Shown: one piece after another, positions 1 through 6,125 of the stretch | Position numbering within the stretch: position 1 is the stretch's first letter | How the letters are laid out: the number at the start of each line of letters is the position of its first letter | Source of the DNA: Streptomyces sp. NRRL F-5727 | Lineage (GTDB): Bacteria > Actinomycetota > Actinomycetes > Streptomycetales > Streptomycetaceae | Assembly: GCF_000719555.1 (NCBI RefSeq) | Contig: NZ_JOGX01000090.1 | Location: forward strand, 1 to 22,662 | Direction: 5' to 3' | DNA: 22,662 bases | Made by a program: the position numbers and the translations under genes | Notes under the pieces: generated by a model | Told to the model about the DNA's origin: nothing | What the model saw: only the letters and a program-made list of their open reading frames with translations | Databases searched by the model: none

Positions 1-82
1 GTGCCCACCCCCGCGCCAGGGCCATGGCGCCGCTGCGTCGTGGGCGGTGCCCACCCACGCGCCCGGGCCGTGGCGCCCGCTG
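1..82. repeat. Two tandem copies of a ~35-bp intergenic repeat
   Basis: Two near-identical segments begin with GTGCCCACCC, one at 1-35 and one at 47-82, a period of 46 bases. Each continues through a GCGCC...GGGCC...TGGCGCC core and differs by a few substitutions and one insertion. They are joined by CGTCGTGGGC, which is a partial complement of the GTGCCCAC ends, so the unit can form a dyad. No coding region with believable codon use or a ribosome binding site covers this stretch, although open frames exist because of the high GC. It is best read as a palindromic Streptomyces-type intergenic repeat. The element may extend beyond the left edge. Confidence 0.55.
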
Positions 83-100
83 GGGGGCAGCCGCGCCGTT

Positions 101-187
101 TCGTTGTGGGCAGGCGTTCCGCAGGGGCGATGGGGGTCCCCCCTGCTCGAGCGAAGCCGAGAGCTTGGGGGAGGGTGGGCACAACGG
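101..187 (+). repeat. Intergenic palindromic element, copy A
   Basis: The element is bounded by the inverted ends CGTTGTG (102-108) and CACAACG (180-186). Inside, a C-rich arm starting near 138 (CCCCCCTGCTC) can pair imperfectly with GAGCTTGGGGG (near 161-171), giving a hairpin of about 35 bases. The GGGCAGGCGTTCCGC segment next to the left end recurs, reverse-complemented, in copy B at 300-376. It has the look of the abundant short palindromic intergenic elements of Streptomyces. No mobility gene is present. The 188-298 stretch between the two copies shows nothing recognisable. Confidence 0.6.
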
Positions 188-299
188 AACGGCACCCTCA
201 GCGGTGCCTCCGCGCCCCGAGCCTGGACCCGCACCCGTACGGAGCTGTACACCGGGTGCGGGTTCAGGCGCGGGAGCCTAGGCGCGGCCGGGCGCGCCG

Positions 300-376
300 T
301 TCCGTGTGCCCACCCTCCCCCAAGGACTTCGTCCAGGGGGTACCCCCAGCCCAGCGGAACGCCTGCCCACACGGAG
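300..376 (-). repeat. Intergenic palindromic element, copy B, inverted relative to copy A
   Basis: The ends CCGTGTG (302-308) and CACACGG (368-374) are inverted repeats. The middle holds a hairpin made of CCCCCAAGGAC and GTCCAGGGGG around a TTC loop (317-340). The right part, GCGGAACGCCTGCCCAC, is the reverse complement of the left part of copy A with small changes, so the two elements face each other. It lies just downstream of the leftward gene ending at 400, and its hairpin could serve as a terminator for that gene. That role is inferred. Confidence 0.6.
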
Positions 377-399
377 GGCCTCCGGGAGGCGGGGGCGGG

Positions 400-804
400 T
401 CAGTACGGGGCCGGGTGGCCGGTGGCGTCTTCGTGCGTGTAGAAGAGGTAGAAGGCGCCGCCCCCCACCCCCGCTGCCACGATCAGCCCCAGCACACTCG
501 CCGAGAGCACGCTGGAGCCGGACAGGCTGTAGAGGAAGCCGATCGCGCCCCCCGCGAGCGCCCCCCACGCCGCCGCCCGCAGTTCGCGCGGCAGCGCGCG
601 GCCGTAGGTGCGGAGCGCGTACACGCCTCCGGCGAGGAGGAGCGCGGAGATGAGCCCGAGCCACAGCTGGCCCCAGGTCAGCGCTCCGCCGTGGCGCGAG
701 ACGGTCGAGGCGTAGAGGCCGTAGGCGATGCCGATGACGGCGGGCAGGACGGCGCCGTGCAGGTTCACGGGGCGCCGCGCGGGTACCGCTGCGTGTGCGG
801 CCAT
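400..804 (-). CDS. Small four-helix membrane protein, function unknown
   Basis: This 134-residue protein is mostly hydrophobic, with about four membrane segments: near residues 14-34, 43-65, 76-94 and 97-118. It ends in a short polar tail with a THEDATGH stretch. The start chosen is ATG at 804, because AAGGAG lies 8 bases upstream; an in-frame GTG at 849 has no comparable site. It lies 72 bases downstream of the Rid-family gene on the same strand and may be co-transcribed with it. I do not recognise the family and assign no function; a structural or accessory membrane role is only inferred from the hydrophobicity. Codon use matches the neighbours, so the reading frame is credible. Confidence 0.75.
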   Translation of the reverse strand: MAAHAAVPARRPVNLHGAVLPAVIGIAYGLYASTVSRHGGALTWGQLWLGLISALLLAGGVYALRTYGRALPRELRAAAWGALAGGAIGFLYSLSGSSVLSASVLGLIVAAGVGGGAFYLFYTHEDATGHPAPY

Positions 805-876
805 GGCAGGGGCTCCTTCACGTGTCGCGGTCACTCGTGTCCAGCGCACACCCCCGCCCCCGCCCCCGCAAGTGGA

Positions 877-1290
877 TCAGCCGCCCTGCCCCGGCCGTAC
901 CGCCACCGCGTCGATCTCGAACAGCATGCCGGGCAGCGCCAGCGCGGCGACCCCGCTGAGCGTCTGCGCCGGGAGCCGTTCGCCGAAGGCCGCGTGCAGC
1001 GCCTTCCCGAGCACCTCCAGCTTGCCGAGGTCGTGGTCGACGACGTACGAGCCGAGCCGCACGACGTGCTCGAAGCCGAGCCCGACGCCTTCGAGGGCGT
1101 GCCGCAGGTTCGTGAGGGAGAGCTCGACCTGGGCGGCGAAGTCGCCGGGGACGGGCGCGCCGGTGGCGTCGGAGGCGTACTGCCCGGCGACGAAGACGAG
1201 TTCGCCGGGGGCGGAGGCGGCGTGGCTGTAGCCGAAGGGGGCGGGGTCGTGGAGGGCGGGCGGGTTGGTGAGGGTGCGCCGGTCGGTCAT
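877..1290 (-). CDS. Rid/YjgF/UK114 family protein
   Basis: This 137-residue protein is the usual single-domain length for the Rid (YjgF/YER057c/UK114) superfamily. Recognisable family segments are LVFVAGQYASD (31-41), the region around residues 55-85 with VELSLTNLRHALEGVG, and the C-terminal strand MLFEIDAVAV (122-131). Archetypal RidA enzymes hydrolyse reactive enamines and imines made by PLP enzymes, using a conserved arginine in the strand before that C-terminal motif. Here the aligned position falls at about Gln109-Thr110 in PAQTLSG, so the arginine is absent and RidA-type deaminase activity is doubtful. The start is ATG at 1290, with GGAAGGAA about 10 bases upstream. An in-frame ATG at 1323 lacks a ribosome binding site. 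Confidence 0.85.
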   Translation of the reverse strand: MTDRRTLTNPPALHDPAPFGYSHAASAPGELVFVAGQYASDATGAPVPGDFAAQVELSLTNLRHALEGVGLGFEHVVRLGSYVVDHDLGKLEVLGKALHAAFGERLPAQTLSGVAALALPGMLFEIDAVAVRPGQGG

Positions 1291-1329
1291 GACGGGTCGG
1301 TTCCTTCCCTTGTTCCTCGACATTCGATG

Positions 1330-1391
1330 TCCAGAATCATGCAGCGGTTCCGGGATTTCGGACCTTACACATCCAGAATCAGGCGAGGCAA
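1330..1391 (-). promoter_or_regulatory. Probable promoter with direct-repeat operator for the Rid-family gene
   Basis: Read on the minus strand, TTGCCT (1391-1386) and TAAGGT (1367-1362) are separated by 18 bases, a fair match to an actinomycete housekeeping promoter. The 10-base sequence TCCAGAATCA occurs twice on the plus strand, at 1330-1339 and 1372-1381, exactly 42 bases apart. One copy falls in the spacer between -35 and -10 and the other just downstream of the expected transcription start. That is where a repressor dimer, or two looped dimers, would bind. The region also separates divergent genes at 1290 and 1464. The promoter is predicted, not shown. Confidence 0.45.
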
Positions 1392-1463
1392 GAGCGGACC
1401 GCCGCTCACCCGTTCAGCCCAGCCGGAAGGCCGAATTCCCCCGATTGCTCCCACGATGAGGCC

Positions 1464-1898
1464 ATGAGCCAGAACACCGCACCCCCCCGCCCGCACAAGT
1501 CGAGCACCTCCGAGGCGTGGGCCTCCGGCGGGACGCTCTTCGCCGGTGTCCTCATGCTGGTCACCGGCGTCATGGACATCTTCCAGGGCATCGCCGGGAT
1601 CGCCGAGGACGACGTCTACACCCGCGTCGGCGACTACGTCTTCAAGTTCGACCTCACCACCTGGGGCTGGATCCACCTGATCCTCGGCATCGTCGTCGCG
1701 ATCGCCGGCTTCGGGATCCTCAAGGGCGCCGAGTGGGGCCGGGTCGCCGGTATCTCCCTGGCCTCCCTCAACCTCATCGCCCAGTTCCTCTTCCTGCCCT
1801 ACCAGCCCTGGTGGGCGCTGTTCTCGATGGCCATCTCGGTCTTCGTGATCTGGGCCCTCGCCACGGACGACGCGTACGGCACCGGCGACCGCGTCTGA
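1464..1898 (+). CDS. DUF7144-like four-helix membrane protein
   Basis: This 144-residue protein has a polar N-terminus of about 20 residues and then four hydrophobic segments: near residues 24-46, 65-87, 93-113 and 115-133. Motifs include GVMDIFQGIAGI in the first helix, a TWGWIHLILGI stretch opening the second, and GRVAGISLASLN in the third. This pattern is that of small actinobacterial membrane proteins grouped, as far as I recall, under DUF7144. No biochemical role is known to me. The ATG at 1464 has only a weak purine-rich stretch (GATGAGG) close in front. It is divergent from the Rid-family gene and 33 bases upstream of the lipoprotein gene, with which it may share a transcript. Confidence 0.8.
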   Translation: MSQNTAPPRPHKSSTSEAWASGGTLFAGVLMLVTGVMDIFQGIAGIAEDDVYTRVGDYVFKFDLTTWGWIHLILGIVVAIAGFGILKGAEWGRVAGISLASLNLIAQFLFLPYQPWWALFSMAISVFVIWALATDDAYGTGDRV

Positions 1899-1931
1899 GC
1901 GGCGGGAGGCGAGAGACACGAGGGACATCGG

Positions 1932-2453
1932 ATGGCCGCCCACCGACCCCGTACGCGATCAGGTACGGGTACGCGATCAGGTACGGGTACGCGATCAGGT
2001 ACACGATCACGGATACCGGTCCGGTCGCGCCGGGCGGCGGGCGCCGTCCTCCTCGCCCTCGCCGTCGCCGGCGGCGGCGGCGGTTGCGACGCCGCCAAGG
2101 AGGCCGCCGGGGACCTCGTCTCCTCGGCGACCGCCGCCGTCGCCTCCGCCGCGCAGGAGAAGATGGACCAGATCAAGGACGGCGCGAACGCCACCGGCGA
2201 CGTCGTCGCCGGGCCGACCTCCGTCGACGGCGACCGCACGGTCGCCACCGTCACCGCCGCCAACCCCCTCGACCAGACCGCCGACTACACGGTCCTGGTC
2301 ACCTTCCGGGACGGCGGCGGGAACTTCCTCGACACGGTCCTCGTCACCGTCGACGGCGTCCCGGCCGGAGCCTCCAAGTCCGGTACGGCGCGCAGCAATC
2401 GGACGCTCGACGGGGCGACGACGGCGGAGATCACGCGGGCCCTGCGACACTGA
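1932..2453 (+). CDS. Putative lipoprotein with FxLYD-like C-terminal domain
   Basis: This 173-residue exported protein has an Arg-rich N-terminus, then a hydrophobic stretch AAGAVLLALAVAGGGGGC ending in a lipobox-like cysteine near residue 52. That suggests a lipid-anchored protein on the outer face of the membrane. Residues about 55-90 are Ala-rich and helical. Residues about 95-160 hold a beta-rich domain with the pattern ANPLDQTADYTVLVTF...NFLDTV, resembling the FxLYD domains of other actinobacterial lipoproteins. The n-region is unusually long because an 18-base tandem repeat (1951-2004) encodes repeated TRSGTG units. The start at ATG 1932 has GAGGGA about 7 bases upstream, and no start codon was found after the repeat. 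It ends 4 bases before the next gene, so the two are probably translated together. Confidence 0.78.
   Translation: MAAHRPRTRSGTGTRSGTGTRSGTRSRIPVRSRRAAGAVLLALAVAGGGGGCDAAKEAAGDLVSSATAAVASAAQEKMDQIKDGANATGDVVAGPTSVDGDRTVATVTAANPLDQTADYTVLVTFRDGGGNFLDTVLVTVDGVPAGASKSGTARSNRTLDGATTAEITRALRH
1951..2004 (+). repeat. 18-bp tandem repeat, three copies, inside the lipoprotein signal region
   Basis: The unit GTACGCGATCAGGTACGG occurs at 1951-1968 and 1969-1986, then once more with two changed end bases at 1987-2004. The unit length is a multiple of three, so copy-number change would keep the frame and only lengthen the positively charged n-region of the signal peptide. The unit contains a GATC site and two GTAC sites. 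Slippage at this repeat could create strain variation. Confidence 0.85.
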
Positions 2454-2457
2454 GGGG

Positions 2458-3528
2458 GTGGACCGAGCCCTCACCGCAGCGACCGGTGGTACGCCCGACG
2501 GTACGAACCCGGGAGAAGCCCCCCGGCCCCCTCGACAGCTCCCGTCCCCGCCGTCCCCACCCCTCCGGCCCAGGCACCGCGACCGCGCGCTCGCCTGGGC
2601 CGCCGGGCCGCTCCTGGCCGTCCCGGCGGTCGTCGCCGGCTGCCGCGCCCTCGACGTCGACGGCGACACGCCGCTCCCCCAGCTCCTCTCCTTCCTCCCC
2701 TGGCTGACCGTCCCCGCCGGGCTCGGACTGCTGCTCGCGGCCGCCGCCCGCCGCCGGGTGCTCGCCTTCCTCGCGGTGCTCGTCCTCACCGCCACCGCGT
2801 GGGCGTCGCTGCCGTACACCCCGCTGCTCGCCGTCACCCACGGCAACCCGACCGCCCGGCTCCGGGTCATCGCCGCGAACGTCGAGTTCGGGCAGGCCAC
2901 CGGCTCCCTCATCGACCTCGCGCGCCGGGAACGGCCCCAGGTGCTGTACGTCTCCGAGTGCGACCCCGCCTGCGGGCGCGCCCTCACCGCCGCGCTGTCC
3001 CGGCAACTGCCGCACCGGGCCTCCGTCGACGCGGCGGGCTCCGCCGGCTCCGTGCTGCTCAGCGCCTATCCGCTGCGCGACCGGTCCGTCGTCCCCGGGA
3101 CCATGGGCATGCCCGGCGCCACGGCCGAGATCGCCGGGCGGCCGGTACGCCTCCAGCTCGCCCACCCCATGCCGCCCGTCCCCGGCCAGGTCGCCCTCTG
3201 GAAGGCCGAACTCGCCCGGCTCCGGGACGCCGTCGCCGCCCGCCCCTCCGGCGAGGCCCTGATCCTCGCGGGCGACTTCAACGCCTCCCAGGACCACGCC
3301 GCCTACCGCTCCCTCGTCGCCGCCCGTCCCCTCCTCGACGCGGCCCGGATCACCGACGCCTCCCGCACCCCCACCTGGCCCGCCGAGGGACCCGTCCCGC
3401 CGTACGTGCAGATCGACCACGTCCTCACCAGCCCCGCCCTCACCCCGACGGCCACCCGCTTCCCCACCCTCCCCGGCAGCGACCACCGGGCCGTCGTCGC
3501 CGACCTCGACCTGCACGACGGGCGCTGA
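2458..3528 (+). CDS. VanJ-like membrane-anchored endonuclease/exonuclease/phosphatase family protein
   Basis: This 356-residue protein has a Pro/Arg-rich cytoplasmic tail (1-43) and three membrane helices (about 44-64, 77-97, 101-124). A catalytic domain of the endonuclease/exonuclease/phosphatase superfamily follows from about 134. Active-site motifs are visible: Asn141 in AANVEFG, Glu167 in YVSECD, His236, Asp273 and Asn275 in AGDFNAS, Asp320-His321 in QIDHVL, and Asp342-His343 in GSDHRAVVADL. Three helices put the enzyme outside the membrane, the arrangement known for VanJ of S. coelicolor, which is reported to act on undecaprenyl pyrophosphate and to affect teicoplanin resistance. A lipid phosphatase role here is inferred from that similarity. 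The GTG start at 2458 overlaps a GAGGGG sequence, and translation is probably coupled to the lipoprotein gene ending at 2453. Confidence 0.82.
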   Translation: MDRALTAATGGTPDGTNPGEAPRPPRQLPSPPSPPLRPRHRDRALAWAAGPLLAVPAVVAGCRALDVDGDTPLPQLLSFLPWLTVPAGLGLLLAAAARRRVLAFLAVLVLTATAWASLPYTPLLAVTHGNPTARLRVIAANVEFGQATGSLIDLARRERPQVLYVSECDPACGRALTAALSRQLPHRASVDAAGSAGSVLLSAYPLRDRSVVPGTMGMPGATAEIAGRPVRLQLAHPMPPVPGQVALWKAELARLRDAVAARPSGEALILAGDFNASQDHAAYRSLVAARPLLDAARITDASRTPTWPAEGPVPPYVQIDHVLTSPALTPTATRFPTLPGSDHRAVVADLDLHDGR

Positions 3529-3545
3529 TCGGCGACGCTGGAGGC

Positions 3546-3782
3546 ATGGACAACGAGCAGATCCTCGACGACATCGGAGCGCTCGTGGAGGAGGAGCGCG
3601 CCCTCCGCCGCCGCACCGGCGGCCTCCTCCCCGAGGAACGCGCCCGCCTGGCCGACCTGGAGGTCCGCCTCGACCAGTGCTGGGACCTGCTGCGGCAGCG
3701 GCGCGCGAAGGCGGAGTTCGGTGAGGACCCCGACACCGCCGCCCTCCGCCCCGCCGCCGAAGTCGAGTCCTACCGCAACTGA
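3546..3782 (+). CDS. DUF2630 family protein
   Basis: This 78-residue charged protein is predicted to be almost wholly helical. The N-terminal DNEQILDDIGALVEEERALR and the later segment ERARLADLEVRLDQCWDLLRQRRAKAEFGED follow the DUF2630 pattern, and its usual length of about 80 residues fits. Heptad-like leucines at residues about 28-50 suggest a short antiparallel coiled coil. The function of the family is unknown to me. The start at ATG 3546 has GGAGG only one base upstream, which is too close for a normal site, so the real signal may be coupling to the previous gene, whose stop lies 17 bases before it, or leaderless initiation. Confidence 0.88.
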   Translation: MDNEQILDDIGALVEEERALRRRTGGLLPEERARLADLEVRLDQCWDLLRQRRAKAEFGEDPDTAALRPAAEVESYRN

Positions 3783-3838
3783 CCGGCGCCCCGCACCGGG
3801 CCCGGGTCCCCGCGCCGTCACGGCCCGGACCGGGCGCG

Positions 3839-3851
3839 TAAGTTGAAGGGC
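3839..3851 (+). promoter_or_regulatory. Possible leaderless-type -10 box before the FUSC gene
   Basis: TAAGTT (3839-3844) fits the TAnnnT -10 pattern and ends 7 bases before the ATG at 3852, so transcription would begin at or next to the start codon. The GAAGGG just before ATG is too close to act as a normal Shine-Dalgarno. No convincing -35 is seen 17-18 bases upstream, so this stays tentative. Confidence 0.3.
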
Positions 3852-5813
3852 ATGGGTTCTGGACGGAGGCGGGACGGGCGGCTCGTGCCTCCCGCGTGGC
3901 TGACCGCGGGTCTCCGCCCCGCACCCGCCCCCGTCCCCTGGGCCGCCGTCGTCCGCGCCTCGCTCGCGCTGTCGTTGCCGCTGGCGGTGGGGCTGGCCGT
4001 GGACCAGCCCGCGTACGGCGCGCTCGTCTCGATGGGCGCGCTCTCCGGGGTCATCGGCGACACCGCCGACGCCTACCGGATGCGGGTCTTCAACATCGCC
4101 GTCCCGCAGCTGTTCGGCGCCCTCGGCGTCACGCTCGGGACGCTCGTCTTCGGGCAGGGCTGGCTCGCGGTCGCCACGCTGACGCTCGTCGCGCTCGTCT
4201 CGGGGATGATCTCCTCGATCGGCGCGGTCGCCTCCGCCTCCGGCCTGCTGCTGCTCCTGAACGCCGTCGTCGGCGCCGGTCTCCCCATGCCCGAGCCCTG
4301 GTGGAAGGCGCCGCTGCTGCTGACGGCCGGCGGTCTCGTCGTCCTGGCGCTGACCCTCCTCGGCTGGCCGCTGCGCCGCGCCGCGCCCGAGCGGGCCGCG
4401 GTGGCGGCCACCTACCGGACGGTGGCCGACCTGTACGAGGCCGCGGGCTCGGAGTCGTACCAGGAGAGACGGCGGGAGGTCACCGCCTCGCTCAACCAGT
4501 CGTACGACCTGATCCTGGCCCGCCGCACCCGTCAGCACGGCCGCACCTCCTCGCTGGCCCGGCTGCTCGCCCAGCTCAACGTCCTCGTCCCGCTCCTCGA
4601 AGCGGCCCCCGCCGCCGACCTGCGGGCCCGGCTGTACGGCCCGCTGCCGCCGGCCGTCGCCGCGACCGTCCGCGACCTCGCGGACGCCGTGGAGAGCGGC
4701 CGCACCGAGCACCCGGATCAGCCCGGGCCGGTCTTCGGCCCCGCCGCCCGCCCCGCCGAGAAGGCCGTCGAGCACGCCCTCCGGCACGCCGCCACCGTCG
4801 TCCACGAGGCCGAACCCGACCCCTACGACATCGACGACCGGCTCGGCCGCCCCGCCTCGCTCACCGTCCGCGCCCGCCGCACCGCCCGCACCACGCTGCT
4901 CTCCGAGCCGTCCTGGCGGTACGGGCTCCGCCTCGCGCTCTGCATCGGCCTCGCCCAGGCGCTGGTGTCGCTGATCGCGGTGCCCCGCTCGTACTGGGTC
5001 GCGCTCACCGTCACCTTCGTGCTGAAGCCGGACTTCGGCTCGGTGTTCTCGCGGGCGGTGCTGCGCGCGGTCGGCACCTGCCTGGGGCTCGTCTCCGCCG
5101 CGCTGGTCCTCGCCGAGGTGCCCCGCGGCTGGTGGGACGTGCCGGTGATGGCGCTGCTCGCCGCGCTGATCCCGGCGTTCTCGGCGAAGGGGTACGCCTT
5201 CCAGACGGCGGCCATCACCCCCGTCATCCTGCTGCTCTCCGACACCCTCAACCAGGAGGGCTTCGACCTCGTCCTGCCCCGCCTGTACGACTCGCTCATC
5301 GGCTGCGCCATCGCGCTCGTCGCCGGCTATCTGCTGTGGCCGGAGTCCTGGCACAGCCGGATCGGCGACCGGCTCGCCGACGCCGTCGCGGACTCGGCCG
5401 CCTATGTGGAACGCGCCTTCGGCGCGGACGCCAACGCCGGCCGGCTGCGGGCCCGCCGCGCGCTGTACCGGGACCTGTCGGCGGTCCGCTCCGAGTTCCA
5501 GCGCGCCCTCACCGAACCGCCGCCGACCGGCACCCGGGCCGCCGCCTGGTGGCCGCTGGCGATCGCCGTCGAACGGATCGTGGACGCCACCACGGCCGCC
5601 CGGATCCGGGTCGCGCACGGTGCCCCGCCGCCGGACCCGGCGGAGGTGACGGCCGTGGCGCGCGAACTGCGCGAACTGGCCGAGGGCCTGCGCGCCACCG
5701 ACACCCTCTTCGCGGTCCGCACCGAACTGCCCGGCGACGACGAGGGCGTCCTCGCCCCGCTCCGCCAGGAGGTCCGCGCGGCCCGCGCCATCGCCGGCCC
5801 CGAGCTGCGCTGA
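3852..5813 (+). CDS. FUSC family inner-membrane transport protein
   Basis: This 653-residue protein has the duplicated layout of the FUSC (fusaric acid resistance / aromatic acid exporter-like) family. A first block of about five to six membrane helices lies near residues 30-175, then a cytoplasmic helical region, then a second helix block near residues 355-500 that includes WRYGLRLALCIGLAQALVSL and SYWVALTVTFVLKPDFGSVF. The second block carries the family's typical YWVALT...LKPDFG signature. A C-terminal cytoplasmic helical domain follows. Family members export aromatic or toxic small molecules, but no substrate can be read from the sequence. ATG 3852 was chosen over the in-frame TTG at 3843, which has no ribosome binding site. 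No gene for a periplasmic adaptor is nearby, as expected for an actinomycete. Confidence 0.85.
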   Translation: MGSGRRRDGRLVPPAWLTAGLRPAPAPVPWAAVVRASLALSLPLAVGLAVDQPAYGALVSMGALSGVIGDTADAYRMRVFNIAVPQLFGALGVTLGTLVFGQGWLAVATLTLVALVSGMISSIGAVASASGLLLLLNAVVGAGLPMPEPWWKAPLLLTAGGLVVLALTLLGWPLRRAAPERAAVAATYRTVADLYEAAGSESYQERRREVTASLNQSYDLILARRTRQHGRTSSLARLLAQLNVLVPLLEAAPAADLRARLYGPLPPAVAATVRDLADAVESGRTEHPDQPGPVFGPAARPAEKAVEHALRHAATVVHEAEPDPYDIDDRLGRPASLTVRARRTARTTLLSEPSWRYGLRLALCIGLAQALVSLIAVPRSYWVALTVTFVLKPDFGSVFSRAVLRAVGTCLGLVSAALVLAEVPRGWWDVPVMALLAALIPAFSAKGYAFQTAAITPVILLLSDTLNQEGFDLVLPRLYDSLIGCAIALVAGYLLWPESWHSRIGDRLADAVADSAAYVERAFGADANAGRLRARRALYRDLSAVRSEFQRALTEPPPTGTRAAAWWPLAIAVERIVDATTAARIRVAHGAPPPDPAEVTAVARELRELAEGLRATDTLFAVRTELPGDDEGVLAPLRQEVRAARAIAGPELR

Positions 5814-6125
5814 CCGCCCCGTAAACCCCTTTGGGACGGTACGTGGGGGCGTATCGGCGGACTTACCGGCGGTCACGGAACGGAACCCTCCTGCCACCGT
5901 TACCGGATTCCACCGGGCCGACTACGATGCGCTCGACCGCTCCGACGTGATCAGCGCCCGCACCCCTGCCCGCGCCCGCCGCCGGACGGCCAACCGGCTC
6001 GCTCACCGGGCCACTTCACCCGCCCGCCACCCTCCTCACCGCACCCCTCCACAGCCGCTCCGCCCCCTATCCCTCCGTCGTCCGGAACCCCCCACACCCG
6101 CTCCCAGGACTCCGAGGACACCGTC
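5814..6125. other. 312-base gap upstream of the permease gene
   Basis: No believable gene is seen here. An open frame from 5947 is Pro/Arg/Thr-rich and runs through the next gene's start, as expected for a shadow frame. A promoter candidate for the permease is TTACCG (5900-5905), 17 bases, TACGAT (5923-5928), on the plus strand; only the -10 matches well. If it is used, the transcript has an untranslated leader of about 190 bases that is C-rich and shows no clear hairpin. No terminator for the FUSC gene was recognised. Confidence 0.4.

Noticed and set aside
851..869. A C-rich stretch that gives GGGGG tracts on the minus strand (possible G-quadruplex)
   Set aside because: Only three G5 tracts occur, one short of the usual four, and such runs are common in this composition.
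1..1467. A 488-codon plus-strand frame from the left edge
   Set aside because: It has no recognisable domain, runs through palindromic repeats and antisense to the small membrane and Rid genes, and its composition is that of shadow frames.
3303..5897. A long minus-strand frame opposite the FUSC gene
   Set aside because: It has no family motif and is rich in Gly/Arg/Glu as expected for the antisense of a GC-rich gene; the FUSC frame has clear membrane helices and family signatures.
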